Shown piece after piece: positions 49,040 to 56,834 of a stretch of 64,000 nucleotides of DNA. Under the pieces are notes generated by a model. That model did no database searches, was not told the origin of the DNA, and saw only the letters and a list, made by a program, of their open reading frames with translations. The first letter of the stretch is position 1. Every line of letters starts with the position of its first letter. The stretch is from positions 17,889 through 81,888 of the IMG/VR virus record IMGVR_UViG_3300021512_000003; one strand, written 5' to 3'. The stretch is from a virus. The position numbers were made by a program, and so were the translations under genes.

Positions 49040-49318
49040 ATGAATACACACAACATGGTTAAAGTCATTAAATTAAATAATGATCTGTTAAGGTTTGCAC
49101 AATCTAAAATTGCACTAGAGCTGGATCGTAAGTTTATCTCGTCGAATATACTGAGGGCGGGTAATGAATTAAAATGTAATCAGCTAAAAAGCGCGGCTCT
49201 TCGGCGATTTAATAAACACAAATCTGTTATAGCAAAGTGTAATCGCGATACTGCGCGGATACACGATAGAATAGTATCAGCTAAGTTTCAATACACAGGC
49301 AAAGAAGTAATTCAATAA
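49040..49318 (+). CDS. Hypothetical basic early protein (92 aa)
   Basis: Follows the previous gene by four bases. The protein is basic and helical, with a SNILRAGNELKCNQLKSAALRRFNKH segment split over the middle. Together with 48475-49035 it forms a pair of basic proteins. No family is recognised. Confidence 0.65.
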   Translation: MNTHNMVKVIKLNNDLLRFAQSKIALELDRKFISSNILRAGNELKCNQLKSAALRRFNKHKSVIAKCNRDTARIHDRIVSAKFQYTGKEVIQ

Positions 49319-49391
49319 AAGGGGTTGCAATGGGTTGTATTAGGGTATATATTTAATCCATCAAAACAAAACAGAGAGAGAGACACACATT

Positions 49392-49631
49392 ATGAATATA
49401 ACAATAGCTACCCTACTATCACGCAACGAAGAAAACAGCATCCAAGTAACTACCCGAGCCAGTACGGAAGATGGCCAGCTCTGGCTGGCGATGTCAGAAG
49501 GTGAGCTAGACAGGGCAGAGATGTTCTTAGATGGCAACGGCTTGTCCGGTGTGTATTTTGACCCCTCAATCACTCCAGTAAACTACCGCACATGGGTGAG
49601 CGATGAAAATGGTATAACATTTTATAACTAA
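49392..49631 (+). CDS. Hypothetical acidic early protein (79 aa)
   Basis: ATG 49392 follows GAGAG. The protein has an N-terminal beta-like portion and an acidic segment (SEGELDRAEMFLDGNG) before a Tyr/Trp-containing end. A TTGCAA with TATATA (about 49332-49359) upstream resembles a promoter. Confidence 0.65.
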   Translation: MNITIATLLSRNEENSIQVTTRASTEDGQLWLAMSEGELDRAEMFLDGNGLSGVYFDPSITPVNYRTWVSDENGITFYN

Positions 49632-49677
49632 GCTCACACTATGTTATATGATGATCAATAGAACAGAGGACAGGACA

Positions 49678-49941
49678 ATGTACAGAACGTATTACGCATG
49701 GGTAGGCCAAGGAGCCACCACGGGCACACCTAACAAAAACACGGGGTTTTACAGTATGTGTGGTGATGTTATCGCATTTGATAGTAGGAAGGCGCGTGAT
49801 AACTACTGTGAGCAATACAGCGAGCGGCATAATAGTTACCCAGTGCCCACAAGCCGCAGGGATGCCAGGCAGTATCACCTGGGCATGAGTGTATATGACT
49901 ATAATGAATATATTGATACGCTAGTGGTTAATTTTTATTAA
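49678..49941 (+). CDS. Hypothetical early protein (87 aa)
   Basis: I use ATG 49678, seven bases after AGAGGACAGG. The frame's earlier Met at 49648 lacks a site. The protein starts MYRTYYAWVGQGATTG and has an acidic and aromatic C terminus. It may be an RNA- or protein-binding factor. No family is recognised. Confidence 0.65.
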   Translation: MYRTYYAWVGQGATTGTPNKNTGFYSMCGDVIAFDSRKARDNYCEQYSERHNSYPVPTSRRDARQYHLGMSVYDYNEYIDTLVVNFY

Positions 49942-49965
49942 ATTAACGAAAGTTTTAAAAAAAGG

Positions 49966-49993
49966 TTGCTCTTGTCTCTGTAGGGTGTATAGT
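49966..49993 (+). promoter_or_regulatory. Promoter candidate before 50023
   Basis: TTGCTC (49966-49971) and TATAGT (49988-49993) are 16 bases apart and the start codon lies 30 bases downstream. The last gene of the run is thus likely transcribed on its own. Confidence 0.55.
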
Positions 49994-50022
49994 GTGGATA
50001 TACCAACTAAGGGGCACTATCG

Positions 50023-50232
50023 ATGAAAACACTAAACTTGAATATAGAAAAAACTACTACTGGTTTTGCAGTAATCAGTCAAGCATTTAATAATGGATCG
50101 GCTTTATGTTCTCTCAATAAGGGCTCTGTTATTACTACAGTGAGCTCGCTACAGCAAGCAAGCGAAATAAGAGACAAACTCATCAGTGCACACAATAACT
50201 CTGTATCTGATCGTACGGCAATAATCGGCTAA
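50023..50232 (+). CDS. Hypothetical early protein (69 aa)
   Basis: Small Ser/Asn/Thr-rich soluble protein with a C-terminal helix (LQQASEIRDKLISAHNN). It has its own promoter and a strong terminator after it, so it is a single-gene unit. No family is recognised. Confidence 0.65.
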   Translation: MKTLNLNIEKTTTGFAVISQAFNNGSALCSLNKGSVITTVSSLQQASEIRDKLISAHNNSVSDRTAIIG

Positions 50233-50250
50233 GCAAGATCGTAATACAAT

Positions 50251-50275
50251 AAAAGGCCCTTGTGGGCCTTTATTT
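50251..50275 (+). terminator. Strong Rho-independent terminator
   Basis: AAAGGCCC and GGGCCTTT form an eight-base stem with a TTGT loop, followed by ATTTT, 20 bases after the stop of gene 50023-50232. It closes the small-gene run. Confidence 0.85.
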
Positions 50276-51175
50276 TGCCTGTCTTTCCTAGACACTATAT
50301 AAGGCCGCCTACCGGCCAGATACACTACACCAAACCTGACACACCTCTAAGCCCCTAAAACCTCTTACACACTCTCTACAGGCTCTCTTTAATCACATGC
50401 CTTGGCATGGCTCCCAGCCTGTGTATCTTTTGTAGCTGTATATGTGCAGGCTGTATCACTATTTGTCCCTGGCGCGTATCACTGTGTGTACTACAGGCGG
50501 GTTACTGCAGGTAGTACTAGGTGAGTAGTACATACTGTAGGTAGTACTAGAGGTGAGACTGGGGTGTTATATAGTGGAATACGTTTTACTAGGCGCGTAT
50601 ATGATGGGTTATTACAGGTGGCGTTTATTGTTGTGGGTTATAGGGTAGGGTTGTAGTGTGGGTTTTACTAGTAGCGTTTATTAGTAGCGTTTAACAATTA
50701 TTATCATCACAAAGCACCCACTACAGCATCCTCTCACGTAAAAGACAGGGCTAGGCTACTGGCGCAAGGACATCACACTACAGCGTGTAATTCCTCTGGT
50801 TATTACCTGATTACTGCTAGTTAGTTCCTGTAATGACTATTACAGGAAATAGTGAATCCTTGTAATACAATCACTTACGTCATATTGGCTTGGTAGTATT
50901 TCAATACAGGAAATAGGCCTGATATTTGAGAATTACTAGGGGTTACAGGGGGACAGGTTCCTTGGCGTTAAATACCTCTATATCAGGTACAGATACCAGT
51001 ACTTCAAATACAGATACCCATGTATCGAGTACAAATACCTATATACTAGGACTAGAAGCCCATATACCACAACATATACAGGTACTCCTGTAAGGTGACC
51101 ATGTATCACCCTTGGTCACAACACCTCCGTGTAATTCATACAGCACTACACAGAGGGGTATTACGCCCCTAATGT
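50276..51175. other. 900-base non-coding region with palindromes and short direct repeats
   Basis: No credible gene is present on either strand. It contains TTCCTGTAAT-GACT-ATTACAGGAA (50825-50848), a second ACAGGAAATAG half-site near 50906, twice-repeated GGTAGTACTAG near 50510 and 50540 (similar to the GTAGTACTAC arms at 44431-44463), and two to three TACAGATACC-type repeats near 50980-51020. A replication origin, packaging site or regulatory region are possible. Confidence 0.6.
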
Positions 51176-51409
51176 ATGTCCTTATCACACAGTATTACTG
51201 GCTTGGTATACACACGATATTTCCTCCCAGTGGGTATTACAGATGTCGGTAATACAGCCCCAGAGGTAGGGGAAAAATGGGGCTGGTATATCAGCTACAG
51301 AGGGCAGGATATTTGTAGCTGGACATACAAAAGAGAGAAGGGCTGTTGGCCCTTTGTTGGTAAGAGAATAAGTAAGAAAGAGATAAAAGCTCTTTATGAT
51401 CACAGGTGA
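51176..51409 (+). CDS. Possible small protein (77 aa)
   Basis: The frame reads like a compact protein with Trp/Tyr-rich strands (GWYISYRGQDICSW) and a basic C-terminal helix (ISKKEIKALYD). It lacks a clear ribosome site, and the non-coding region ends just before it. The start may be further in. Support is moderate. Confidence 0.5.
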   Translation: MSLSHSITGLVYTRYFLPVGITDVGNTAPEVGEKWGWYISYRGQDICSWTYKREKGCWPFVGKRISKKEIKALYDHR

Positions 51410-51442
51410 TATTTGCCCATGAAGATATTTCCAAGGCTTGTA

Positions 51443-51470
51443 TTGACATGGGCAGTAATACGAGTATAAT
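51443..51470 (+). promoter_or_regulatory. Strong sigma70 promoter before 51505
   Basis: TTGACA (51443-51448) and TATAAT (51465-51470) are both perfect, with a 16-base spacer. Transcription would start near 51477 and reach ATG 51505. This argues against the longer frame that starts at 51406. Confidence 0.85.
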
Positions 51471-51504
51471 TCTCCACATGATAAATAAAACAGGAGGTTA
51501 CAAG

Positions 51505-51714
51505 ATGTCAGATGCTCAAATGGGTTTACTACTTGGCCTAATGATAGGACTTATGTTTGGGGTTGTTGTTACTATGGTGATTGTAGATAGCCCCTCAGGC
51601 CAAGCGCTTCTGAGAGAGCGCACTTCCATCGTCTCAGAGTGTGAGAAAGCACTCCCAAGAAACCAACACTGTGAAGTGAGAATGGAAGCATTCGTAGGAG
51701 AGGAAGGACAATGA
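51505..51714 (+). CDS. Small membrane protein (69 aa)
   Basis: I use ATG 51505, which follows AGGAGG and the promoter at 51443. An N-terminal membrane helix (MGLLLGLMIGLMFGVVVTMVIV, about residues 6-27) is followed by a soluble tail with two Cys. The stop overlaps the next ATG (ATGA). Confidence 0.7.
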   Translation: MSDAQMGLLLGLMIGLMFGVVVTMVIVDSPSGQALLRERTSIVSECEKALPRNQHCEVRMEAFVGEEGQ

Positions 51715-51968
51715 AAACACTACAAAGCCTTGCAGCACTCTTTACATTTCTTTGTCTTGCAATTGTAGTTGCAGCGGTCTGCTCACACAGCTTACAACTC
51801 CTTATCCAAGAAGACCACTACAAGGAGGTAAACAGACAAGAGATGATAGACGGACTAAAGAATTGTGAAGAGGTGTTTGGGAGAGAATGTACGTTATCTT
51901 ATTCTATAGCTCCTATCAAAATAACAAACAACACGTCTAAGAAAGGCGTAGAGAAGCGTTCTCTCTGA
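51711..51968 (+). CDS. Small membrane protein (85 aa)
   Basis: A membrane helix (LAALFTFLCLAIVVAAVC) is at the N terminus and a soluble tail carries two further Cys. It is coupled to the previous gene, and both have the same layout (N-terminal helix, polar tail with Cys), so they probably act together at the membrane, for instance in superinfection exclusion. That role is inferred. Confidence 0.65.
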   Translation: MKTLQSLAALFTFLCLAIVVAAVCSHSLQLLIQEDHYKEVNRQEMIDGLKNCEEVFGRECTLSYSIAPIKITNNTSKKGVEKRSL

Positions 51969-52055
51969 AGATGTACATTGATAAGGGTAGAATAACAGGA
52001 GGCTTAGAGAGCCTCTAAGGAGCTTTAATGGCAATACTCCTTAGTATTAAGGATA

Positions 52056-52123
52056 TGTCAACATATTGACACATATACAGAAGAGAGGTTTTAGGCTACT
52101 TCGTAAGTGTCAAATAATTGACA
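52056..52123. promoter_or_regulatory. Two identical operator-like palindromes, TGTCAA-N4-TTGACA
   Basis: The first site is 52056-52071 (N4 CATA) and the second 52108-52123 (N4 ATAA). Their centres are exactly 52 bases apart, about five DNA turns, so one protein could bind both on the same face. The right arm of each site is TTGACA, usable as a -35 box, so binding would block a promoter for the block 52188-56039. Confidence 0.65.
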
Positions 52124-52187
52124 GTGTTAGGTACAGGGTGATATTGTTTGTTAATGATATTTTATTATTAGAGGATAAGGGGTATTT

Positions 52188-52355
52188 ATGCTAGTTAGTA
52201 TTACATTGGAAGGTATTTTAGAGGTTACACCAGAGAGTAGTTTAGAGGGGTATGCTTTAGGTGTATGGGCGAGAGATAATCTGAAAGAGGGTGGTAATCT
52301 CTTCCTTAATATCTATGAAGACCCAGAAGAGATGGGTGAAGGTGAAACTCAATAG
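52188..52355 (+). CDS. Small acidic protein (55 aa)
   Basis: ATG 52188 is preceded by GAGGATAAGGGG. The protein is acidic with an ITLEGILEVTPESSLEGYALGVW start and an Asn-Leu-Phe-Leu-Asn-Ile strand. It is the first gene after the twin palindromes and could be a regulator or short early product. No family is recognised. Confidence 0.6.
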   Translation: MLVSITLEGILEVTPESSLEGYALGVWARDNLKEGGNLFLNIYEDPEEMGEGETQ

Positions 52356-52390
52356 TGGATGCACTTATATGTTTGACAGGAGAGTAACAA

Positions 52391-53113
52391 ATGAGTAAAG
52401 TAACACTGATGCAGGGCGATTGCCTTGAGCGGATGAAGGAGATTGAGAGCGGGTCGGTTGATATGGTATTGACTAGCCCTCCGTATAATATGAACTTGCG
52501 GATACGGAACGGTAGGTACTGCTCCCGCCAAATAGTAAAAGAACTCAGCACGAAATATACTAACTTCCCCGACAATCTCCCCATGAAGGAATACTTCGAG
52601 TTTAATAGAAAAGTTATAAACGAGTGTCTGCGGGTTTCGGATCTTGTCTTTTACAACGTGCAGTTTTTAACCGGAAATAAGCCAGCGTTATTCAAGTTAC
52701 TAGGAGAGTTCAACGAAAAGGTGAAAGAGTTTATCATCTGGGATAAGGGTAACGCGCAGCCTGCAATAGGCAAGGGTGTAATGAACAGTCAGTTTGAGGT
52801 TTTAATTGTGCTACAAAACTCTAAGCCAGAAAGCAGGGCGTTCCAAACTGCGCAGTTTGACCGAGGGACGTTATCAAATGTGTTTGCTATTAAAAGGGGG
52901 AAGAAGGTAGAGAAAACACACGGAGCCACATTCCCGCAGACACTTGCAGAAAAAGTTATATCCTGCTTTTCTGCAAGCGGTTCGACTATTCTTGACCCGT
53001 TCATGGGCAGTGGTACGACTATACTGGCTGCTCAGAATCTCAATCGTAATGGTATAGGGATAGAGCTAGACGAGGGATATTTCAAGATAGCACAGGAGAG
53101 GGTGGGGCAATGA
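52391..53113 (+). CDS. DNA methyltransferase, TSPPY type (240 aa)
   Basis: The catalytic motif TSPPYN is at residues 28-33 and the AdoMet motif DPFMGSGTT near 215, with a target region between. TSPPY is typical of the beta-class N4-cytosine/N6-adenine enzymes. The start (TLMQGDCLERMKEIESGSVDMV) is close in sequence to the cassette methyltransferase at 39776, although the middles differ. Base use is slightly more GC rich than in neighbours. No restriction partner is visible. Confidence 0.85.
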   Translation: MSKVTLMQGDCLERMKEIESGSVDMVLTSPPYNMNLRIRNGRYCSRQIVKELSTKYTNFPDNLPMKEYFEFNRKVINECLRVSDLVFYNVQFLTGNKPALFKLLGEFNEKVKEFIIWDKGNAQPAIGKGVMNSQFEVLIVLQNSKPESRAFQTAQFDRGTLSNVFAIKRGKKVEKTHGATFPQTLAEKVISCFSASGSTILDPFMGSGTTILAAQNLNRNGIGIELDEGYFKIAQERVGQ

Positions 53114-53129
53114 ACAGGGAGCTAATAGT

Positions 53130-53387
53130 ATGATTAGTGCTGTACCAAGTTCAGAAGGCAAGGCAGTCATAGAAGCTAAGAATGTAAACGAGTACGAACC
53201 TATCCTTGCTATTAAAGAGGGAAAAGTTGTAGGTATGTTGGTTAAAGAGGTAGAGGGGTGGATACTCAGAACAGGAGGAAGGTGTGGATCAACAGGTCAC
53301 TTTGAAGACCTCTCTGATTGTATAGAATCTGGGGAGGAGTGTGGGTACACCTTCCACCAAGATGTAGAAGTGAAGGATGCTAAATGA
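53130..53387 (+). CDS. Early protein, paralogue of 45578-45814 (85 aa)
   Basis: It shares AIKEGKVVGMLVKEVEGWIL, STGHFEDLSDC and the final YTF with the gene at 45578. The Asp/Glu-rich ends differ. Its stop overlaps the next start. The function is unknown. Confidence 0.7.
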   Translation: MISAVPSSEGKAVIEAKNVNEYEPILAIKEGKVVGMLVKEVEGWILRTGGRCGSTGHFEDLSDCIESGEECGYTFHQDVEVKDAK

Positions 53388-53539
53388 CCTATTTGATGTT
53401 GTGTATTCACAAGCAAACTAAACTGAAATTAGTCTCATGGGCTACAGTTTGTAAGGGGCAGCATGAGCAGGGCTTTGTCTACAAGAAGTGCTGCGTAGTG
53501 TGTGGTGGAGAGGTAATCAGACAGAGACTACCTATATGA
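53384..53539 (+). CDS. Small protein with CXXC motif (51 aa)
   Basis: ATG 53384 overlaps the previous TGA, and the TGA at 53537 overlaps the next ATG. The frame is basic, with KKCCVVCGG near the end, which could bind zinc with earlier Cys. The two overlaps support it as a real gene in the operon. Confidence 0.55.
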   Translation: MTYLMLCIHKQTKLKLVSWATVCKGQHEQGFVYKKCCVVCGGEVIRQRLPI

Positions 53540-53832
53540 AAATATCTGATGAAGGTACAGCTTTGTTATTAAGAGAGGAGCTTGCAGATGATGGGGTTGT
53601 TACTACCTACTACACAATAACCCTTGCCTCTATTTTATCTGAAGCTTCTTATATGAAGATCAGTAGAGAAGATATTATGAATGGATGTTTCTTTTTTAAG
53701 GTGTTCCTTACTACAGAAGATGGTGAAGAGATTGCCGAGATTGTGTTAGCAGAGCCTAAGAGGGTTTCTGATAGCTTCAAAGCTCTGCTTGCTGACATCG
53801 GTTTTAAGACACTACAATCTAAACTTAGTTAA
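53536..53832 (+). CDS. Hypothetical protein (98 aa)
   Basis: ATG 53536 overlaps the upstream stop. A longer frame from 53488 lies within the upstream gene. The protein has a helical N terminus, a Tyr-rich strand (VVTTYYTITLASIL) and an acidic C-terminal part ending in a helix. No family is recognised. Confidence 0.65.
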   Translation: MKISDEGTALLLREELADDGVVTTYYTITLASILSEASYMKISREDIMNGCFFFKVFLTTEDGEEIAEIVLAEPKRVSDSFKALLADIGFKTLQSKLS

Positions 53833-53845
53833 TAGGAGGTTTTAT

Positions 53846-54835
53846 ATGAGGCTTGAGGATATTGGTTTTTATACGTTGAGCGATGAGAGGGCTAAGAGCA
53901 CATCTCCAACATCACAAATGAAGCGTTGTGAGATGATTATTAATGAGTACTGTAATTTCAAGTGCCCCTACTGCAGAGGTTTGGCTGAGATGGTGTTCGA
54001 TAATAGAATAAAAAAGGAACTCTCGATAGAGGAGATTAAGAGAAATATTGATCTCTGGTGTGACGGACTCCCCTTGGAGAATATTAGGTTTTCTGGTGGG
54101 GAGCCTACTTTCCATAAACACATTGTCCAAGCTGTTGAGTATGCCAGACAAAGTGGGGTTAAGAGGGTGGCGATTTCCACCAATGGTTCCAACAAGAGAA
54201 AAATATATGAAAGGTTGCTTGCCGCAGGGTGTAATGACTTTTCAATATCTCTTGACGCAGCAGATGCAGAAACAGGTGACAGGATGGCTGGTAACATCTC
54301 TGGTGCATGGGCAAAGGTGGTCAGAAATATCGAGTGGATTTCACAAAGAACTTATGTTACTGTAGGTGTGGTGTTGGAGCCAGAAAATATTGAAGGGTTT
54401 ATTCAGATTGTTGAGTATGCAAGCTCACTTGGGGTTTCTGACATACGAGTTATCCCCTCTGCACAGTGGGATCAGCCACTACCAGGATTGGCAAACATCA
54501 ACCAAAGTATACTAGACAGACACCCTATTCTGAGGTATAGAGTAAACAACTTCATACTAGGAAAGAGAATCAGAGGTTTAACTGAAACTTCAGCAAAAAG
54601 TTGTCCACTAGTATTGGATGATTCAGTCATTGCCGGAGAAGACCACTACCCATGTGTAATCTATATGCGAGAGCAAGGACAACCCATAGGCAAAGTAAGT
54701 GAAACAATGAGGCAGGAGCGCGTTGATTGGCTCAAGCGTACTAATACCCACCAAGAACTGATATGCAAAAATAATTGCCTTGACGTGTGTGTGGATTACA
54801 ATAAGAGAAGTGTAGGGTTTTCAATAAAGGGGTAA
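53846..54835 (+). CDS. Radical SAM enzyme with C-terminal Cys cluster (329 aa)
   Basis: I use ATG 53846, 6 bases after AGGAGG. The CX3CX2C motif is at Cys36, Cys40 and Cys43 (CNFKCPYC), followed by a GGEP motif (RFSGGEPTFHK) that contacts AdoMet. The C-terminal part has a Cys-rich region (SCPL, YPC, CKNNCLDVC) suggesting a SPASM-like auxiliary cluster. Such enzymes modify peptides or small molecules. A substrate peptide could be one of the small adjacent genes. No phage role is known to me. Confidence 0.8.
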   Translation: MRLEDIGFYTLSDERAKSTSPTSQMKRCEMIINEYCNFKCPYCRGLAEMVFDNRIKKELSIEEIKRNIDLWCDGLPLENIRFSGGEPTFHKHIVQAVEYARQSGVKRVAISTNGSNKRKIYERLLAAGCNDFSISLDAADAETGDRMAGNISGAWAKVVRNIEWISQRTYVTVGVVLEPENIEGFIQIVEYASSLGVSDIRVIPSAQWDQPLPGLANINQSILDRHPILRYRVNNFILGKRIRGLTETSAKSCPLVLDDSVIAGEDHYPCVIYMREQGQPIGKVSETMRQERVDWLKRTNTHQELICKNNCLDVCVDYNKRSVGFSIKG

Positions 54836-54838
54836 GTT

Positions 54839-55282
54839 ATGACAAAAGATGACGCAGTAACTTACGCAACAGAAGCACACAGGGGTCAGATGTATGGCGA
54901 TAAACCTTACGTTTACCATTTAGAGCAAGTGGCAAAGGAGTACCTCTCGTTTTTCAGAGGGAGTGCAGTAGAGGATGGTGTAGTTGTAGCCTACCTCCAC
55001 GATGTCTTAGAGGACACAGATAAGACAGAAGAAAACTTACTACAGGCAGGCTTCTCTCAAGGAGTTGTTTCTTGTGTTAGCAAGCTCACCTTTTGGAACA
55101 AGTTATCACGGGAGCAGTACATAGAGGACATTAGAGTGTTGCGTCATAGTCCGACAATACTACGTGTTGCTTGGGAGGTTAAGGTGGCAGACACAATGTC
55201 AAACTTGAGACACAGTGTAAAGGAGGGTAACGTAAGGAGAATATCTAAATACATGGAGCAAGTGAGGAGACTTTATGCTTAA
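54839..55282 (+). CDS. HD-domain phosphohydrolase, SpoT-like (147 aa)
   Basis: Metal-binding residues of an HD hydrolase are visible: His14, His27, the pair His54-Asp55 in AYLHDVLEDT and a late Asp in KVADTMSNLRHS. The YLHDVLEDT segment resembles the (p)ppGpp hydrolase half of SpoT, with no synthetase domain attached. It could destroy host alarmone or another nucleotide signal, limiting a stringent or anti-phage response. It lies three bases after the radical SAM gene. Confidence 0.75.
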   Translation: MTKDDAVTYATEAHRGQMYGDKPYVYHLEQVAKEYLSFFRGSAVEDGVVVAYLHDVLEDTDKTEENLLQAGFSQGVVSCVSKLTFWNKLSREQYIEDIRVLRHSPTILRVAWEVKVADTMSNLRHSVKEGNVRRISKYMEQVRRLYA

Positions 55283-55349
55283 GACAACTCTGATAGGTTA
55301 GAGAGGGCACGTTAGTGGTGTGCATATATTTATTTCACAGGAGAAGAGT

Positions 55350-56039
55350 ATGATTGTATTGAACAGAATAGAGACACCAGATGGTACACAAATTACAAGT
55401 CACTACAGGCACGACTATGTGAGCCACGAAGATGCAAATGGGTTCGTTTACAGTGTAGATGGTGGTTTGGACTACATTAAGCGTAGTGCCCATAGAGACG
55501 CTCCTTCGTGTAAAGAGCTTTCAGTGTACTCTGAAGATCCTTTTGAAGAAGTTCGGGAGGCATTCCTCTGGGGTACTTATGGGAAAGATGGTGGAGAGGC
55601 TCTTAAGCACGTAGCTCTTTGTGAGCTGACAGATGAACACATACAGGCTATACTTGACACACAGGGTCACTTATCTGTAGACGTGTGTGAGCTGTTCCTC
55701 TTAGAGCAGAAGTGGAGAGAGAGTCACCAAGAGAGGCCTAGAGAGCAATCTGAACTAGGGGTACAAGAAGAGCACATTAGGTGGGGTAAGGCACTTGCTG
55801 AGATGCTCCTTGGTGCTGAGGAGTACAATAGTCATAAGGTGACAGAGTTCTCTACCTTTCCAAAGAAGATGCTTCTGTTGTTGTGTAAGGAGTTGGAGAA
55901 AGTGGAGGTTTCTTGTACATACATCCAACTCTGCACGGATATGTCAGGAAGTGTTTACCAACAGGACTATTGGGGAGAAGGGGATCACCCGCTGGGGCAC
56001 AGAGACAGGCTACTGTTAGGTGTTGGAGAGATAACTTAG
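55350..56039 (+). CDS. Hypothetical protein (229 aa)
   Basis: I use ATG 55350 after AGGAG. The middle contains a GGLDYIKRSAHRD segment, then GTYGKDGGEALKHVALCELTDEHIQAIL, a pattern of a small family seen in phages. The C-terminal part has Cys/Tyr-rich strands. The function is unknown. It is the last gene of the operon and is followed by a strong terminator. Confidence 0.65.
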   Translation: MIVLNRIETPDGTQITSHYRHDYVSHEDANGFVYSVDGGLDYIKRSAHRDAPSCKELSVYSEDPFEEVREAFLWGTYGKDGGEALKHVALCELTDEHIQAILDTQGHLSVDVCELFLLEQKWRESHQERPREQSELGVQEEHIRWGKALAEMLLGAEEYNSHKVTEFSTFPKKMLLLLCKELEKVEVSCTYIQLCTDMSGSVYQQDYWGEGDHPLGHRDRLLLGVGEIT

Positions 56040-56050
56040 TATACAGTGAA

Positions 56051-56072
56051 GGGGCACAAAGCCCCTTTTTTT
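56051..56072. terminator. Bidirectional Rho-independent terminator between convergent operons
   Basis: GGGGC and GCCCC form a stem with an ACAAA loop, followed by seven Ts on the + strand. It sits between the + gene ending at 56039 and the - gene ending at 56081 and could serve both directions. Confidence 0.85.
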
Positions 56073-56080
56073 ATTACCGA

Positions 56081-56752
56081 TTATTCAGACTCTAGGACAA
56101 GCTCTCCATTATCAACGTACAACCTATACACCTGACCATTAACTCTATCTGTTACTCGAAGAACAGCAAAACCCTTCTTACCCATCTTAGCCATATCTAT
56201 GGCTACAGGCTCACTTCCCTGCATACCTGCAAGTGCGTTCTCTCTGAAGTCAATACCTGTGTTCCAACCTAGTGCCTCTCCAAGAGGTGAAGCTGGTAGA
56301 GAGTTAATCTGTATAGCTCTTGAGTTCCAATTATACTTATTAGACCCAACACCGCCTAGAGGCTCTGCAACACCGTCACGTCTATTCTTGATGTTGACAG
56401 CAATACCTACCTTAGCTCCTTCATTCTCAGAGTTAAGAGAGATTACAGAAGACTCCAGTCCAATTTGGTGTATTGTTGCCACACCTTCATGTGAGTTCCA
56501 GGCTTCTGTAGCCACACCAAAGGAGTGACCTATGCCATAGAGGGCTGTGTTGTGAGAGTTTAGTTGAGCAGCTACAGACAAGTTCCTGTTTGCTGTGAGG
56601 GAGGTGGCTCTGTTATCAGCAGTTATGCCGTAGGTGATGTGATCAGTGCTGGACTGGTACTTTACGTGGAGAGGCTCTTTGACTACCTCTGCTGTAAGAA
56701 AACCACAAGAAAATGTAGTTGTGAGGGTTAGTGCTAGTATTGTCTTTTTCAT
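56081..56752 (-). CDS. Secreted hypothetical protein with fibre-like C terminus (223 aa)
   Basis: I use ATG 56752, because a good promoter starts transcription after the longer frame's start. The first 24 residues are a signal peptide (KKTILALTLTTTFSCG). The C-terminal region SRAIQINSLPASPLGEALGWNTGIDF resembles tips of phage fibre proteins. As an exported protein with a fibre-like tip it could modify the cell surface. This is speculative. Confidence 0.65.
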   Translation of the reverse strand: MKKTILALTLTTTFSCGFLTAEVVKEPLHVKYQSSTDHITYGITADNRATSLTANRNLSVAAQLNSHNTALYGIGHSFGVATEAWNSHEGVATIHQIGLESSVISLNSENEGAKVGIAVNIKNRRDGVAEPLGGVGSNKYNWNSRAIQINSLPASPLGEALGWNTGIDFRENALAGMQGSEPVAIDMAKMGKKGFAVLRVTDRVNGQVYRLYVDNGELVLESE

Positions 56753-56786
56753 GGTAAGCCTCTTAGTTATGTGTCTTAGTAGGCAC

Positions 56787-56815
56787 ACTATAACTTAAGA
56801 GGCTCGTAATTGCAA
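56787..56815 (-). promoter_or_regulatory. Promoter for gene 56081-56752
   Basis: On the - strand TTGCAA (56815-56810) and TATAGT (56792-56787) are 17 bases apart. The start site near 56780 excludes the ATG at 56788 and supports translation from 56752. Confidence 0.7.
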
Positions 56816-56834
56816 ATGTTGGTCAGCTAATAGT

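Noticed and set aside
56753-56788. Start of the secreted protein at 56788
   Set aside because: The promoter TTGCAA-N17-TATAGT places the transcript start near 56780, inside that extension, and the signal peptide begins at 56752.
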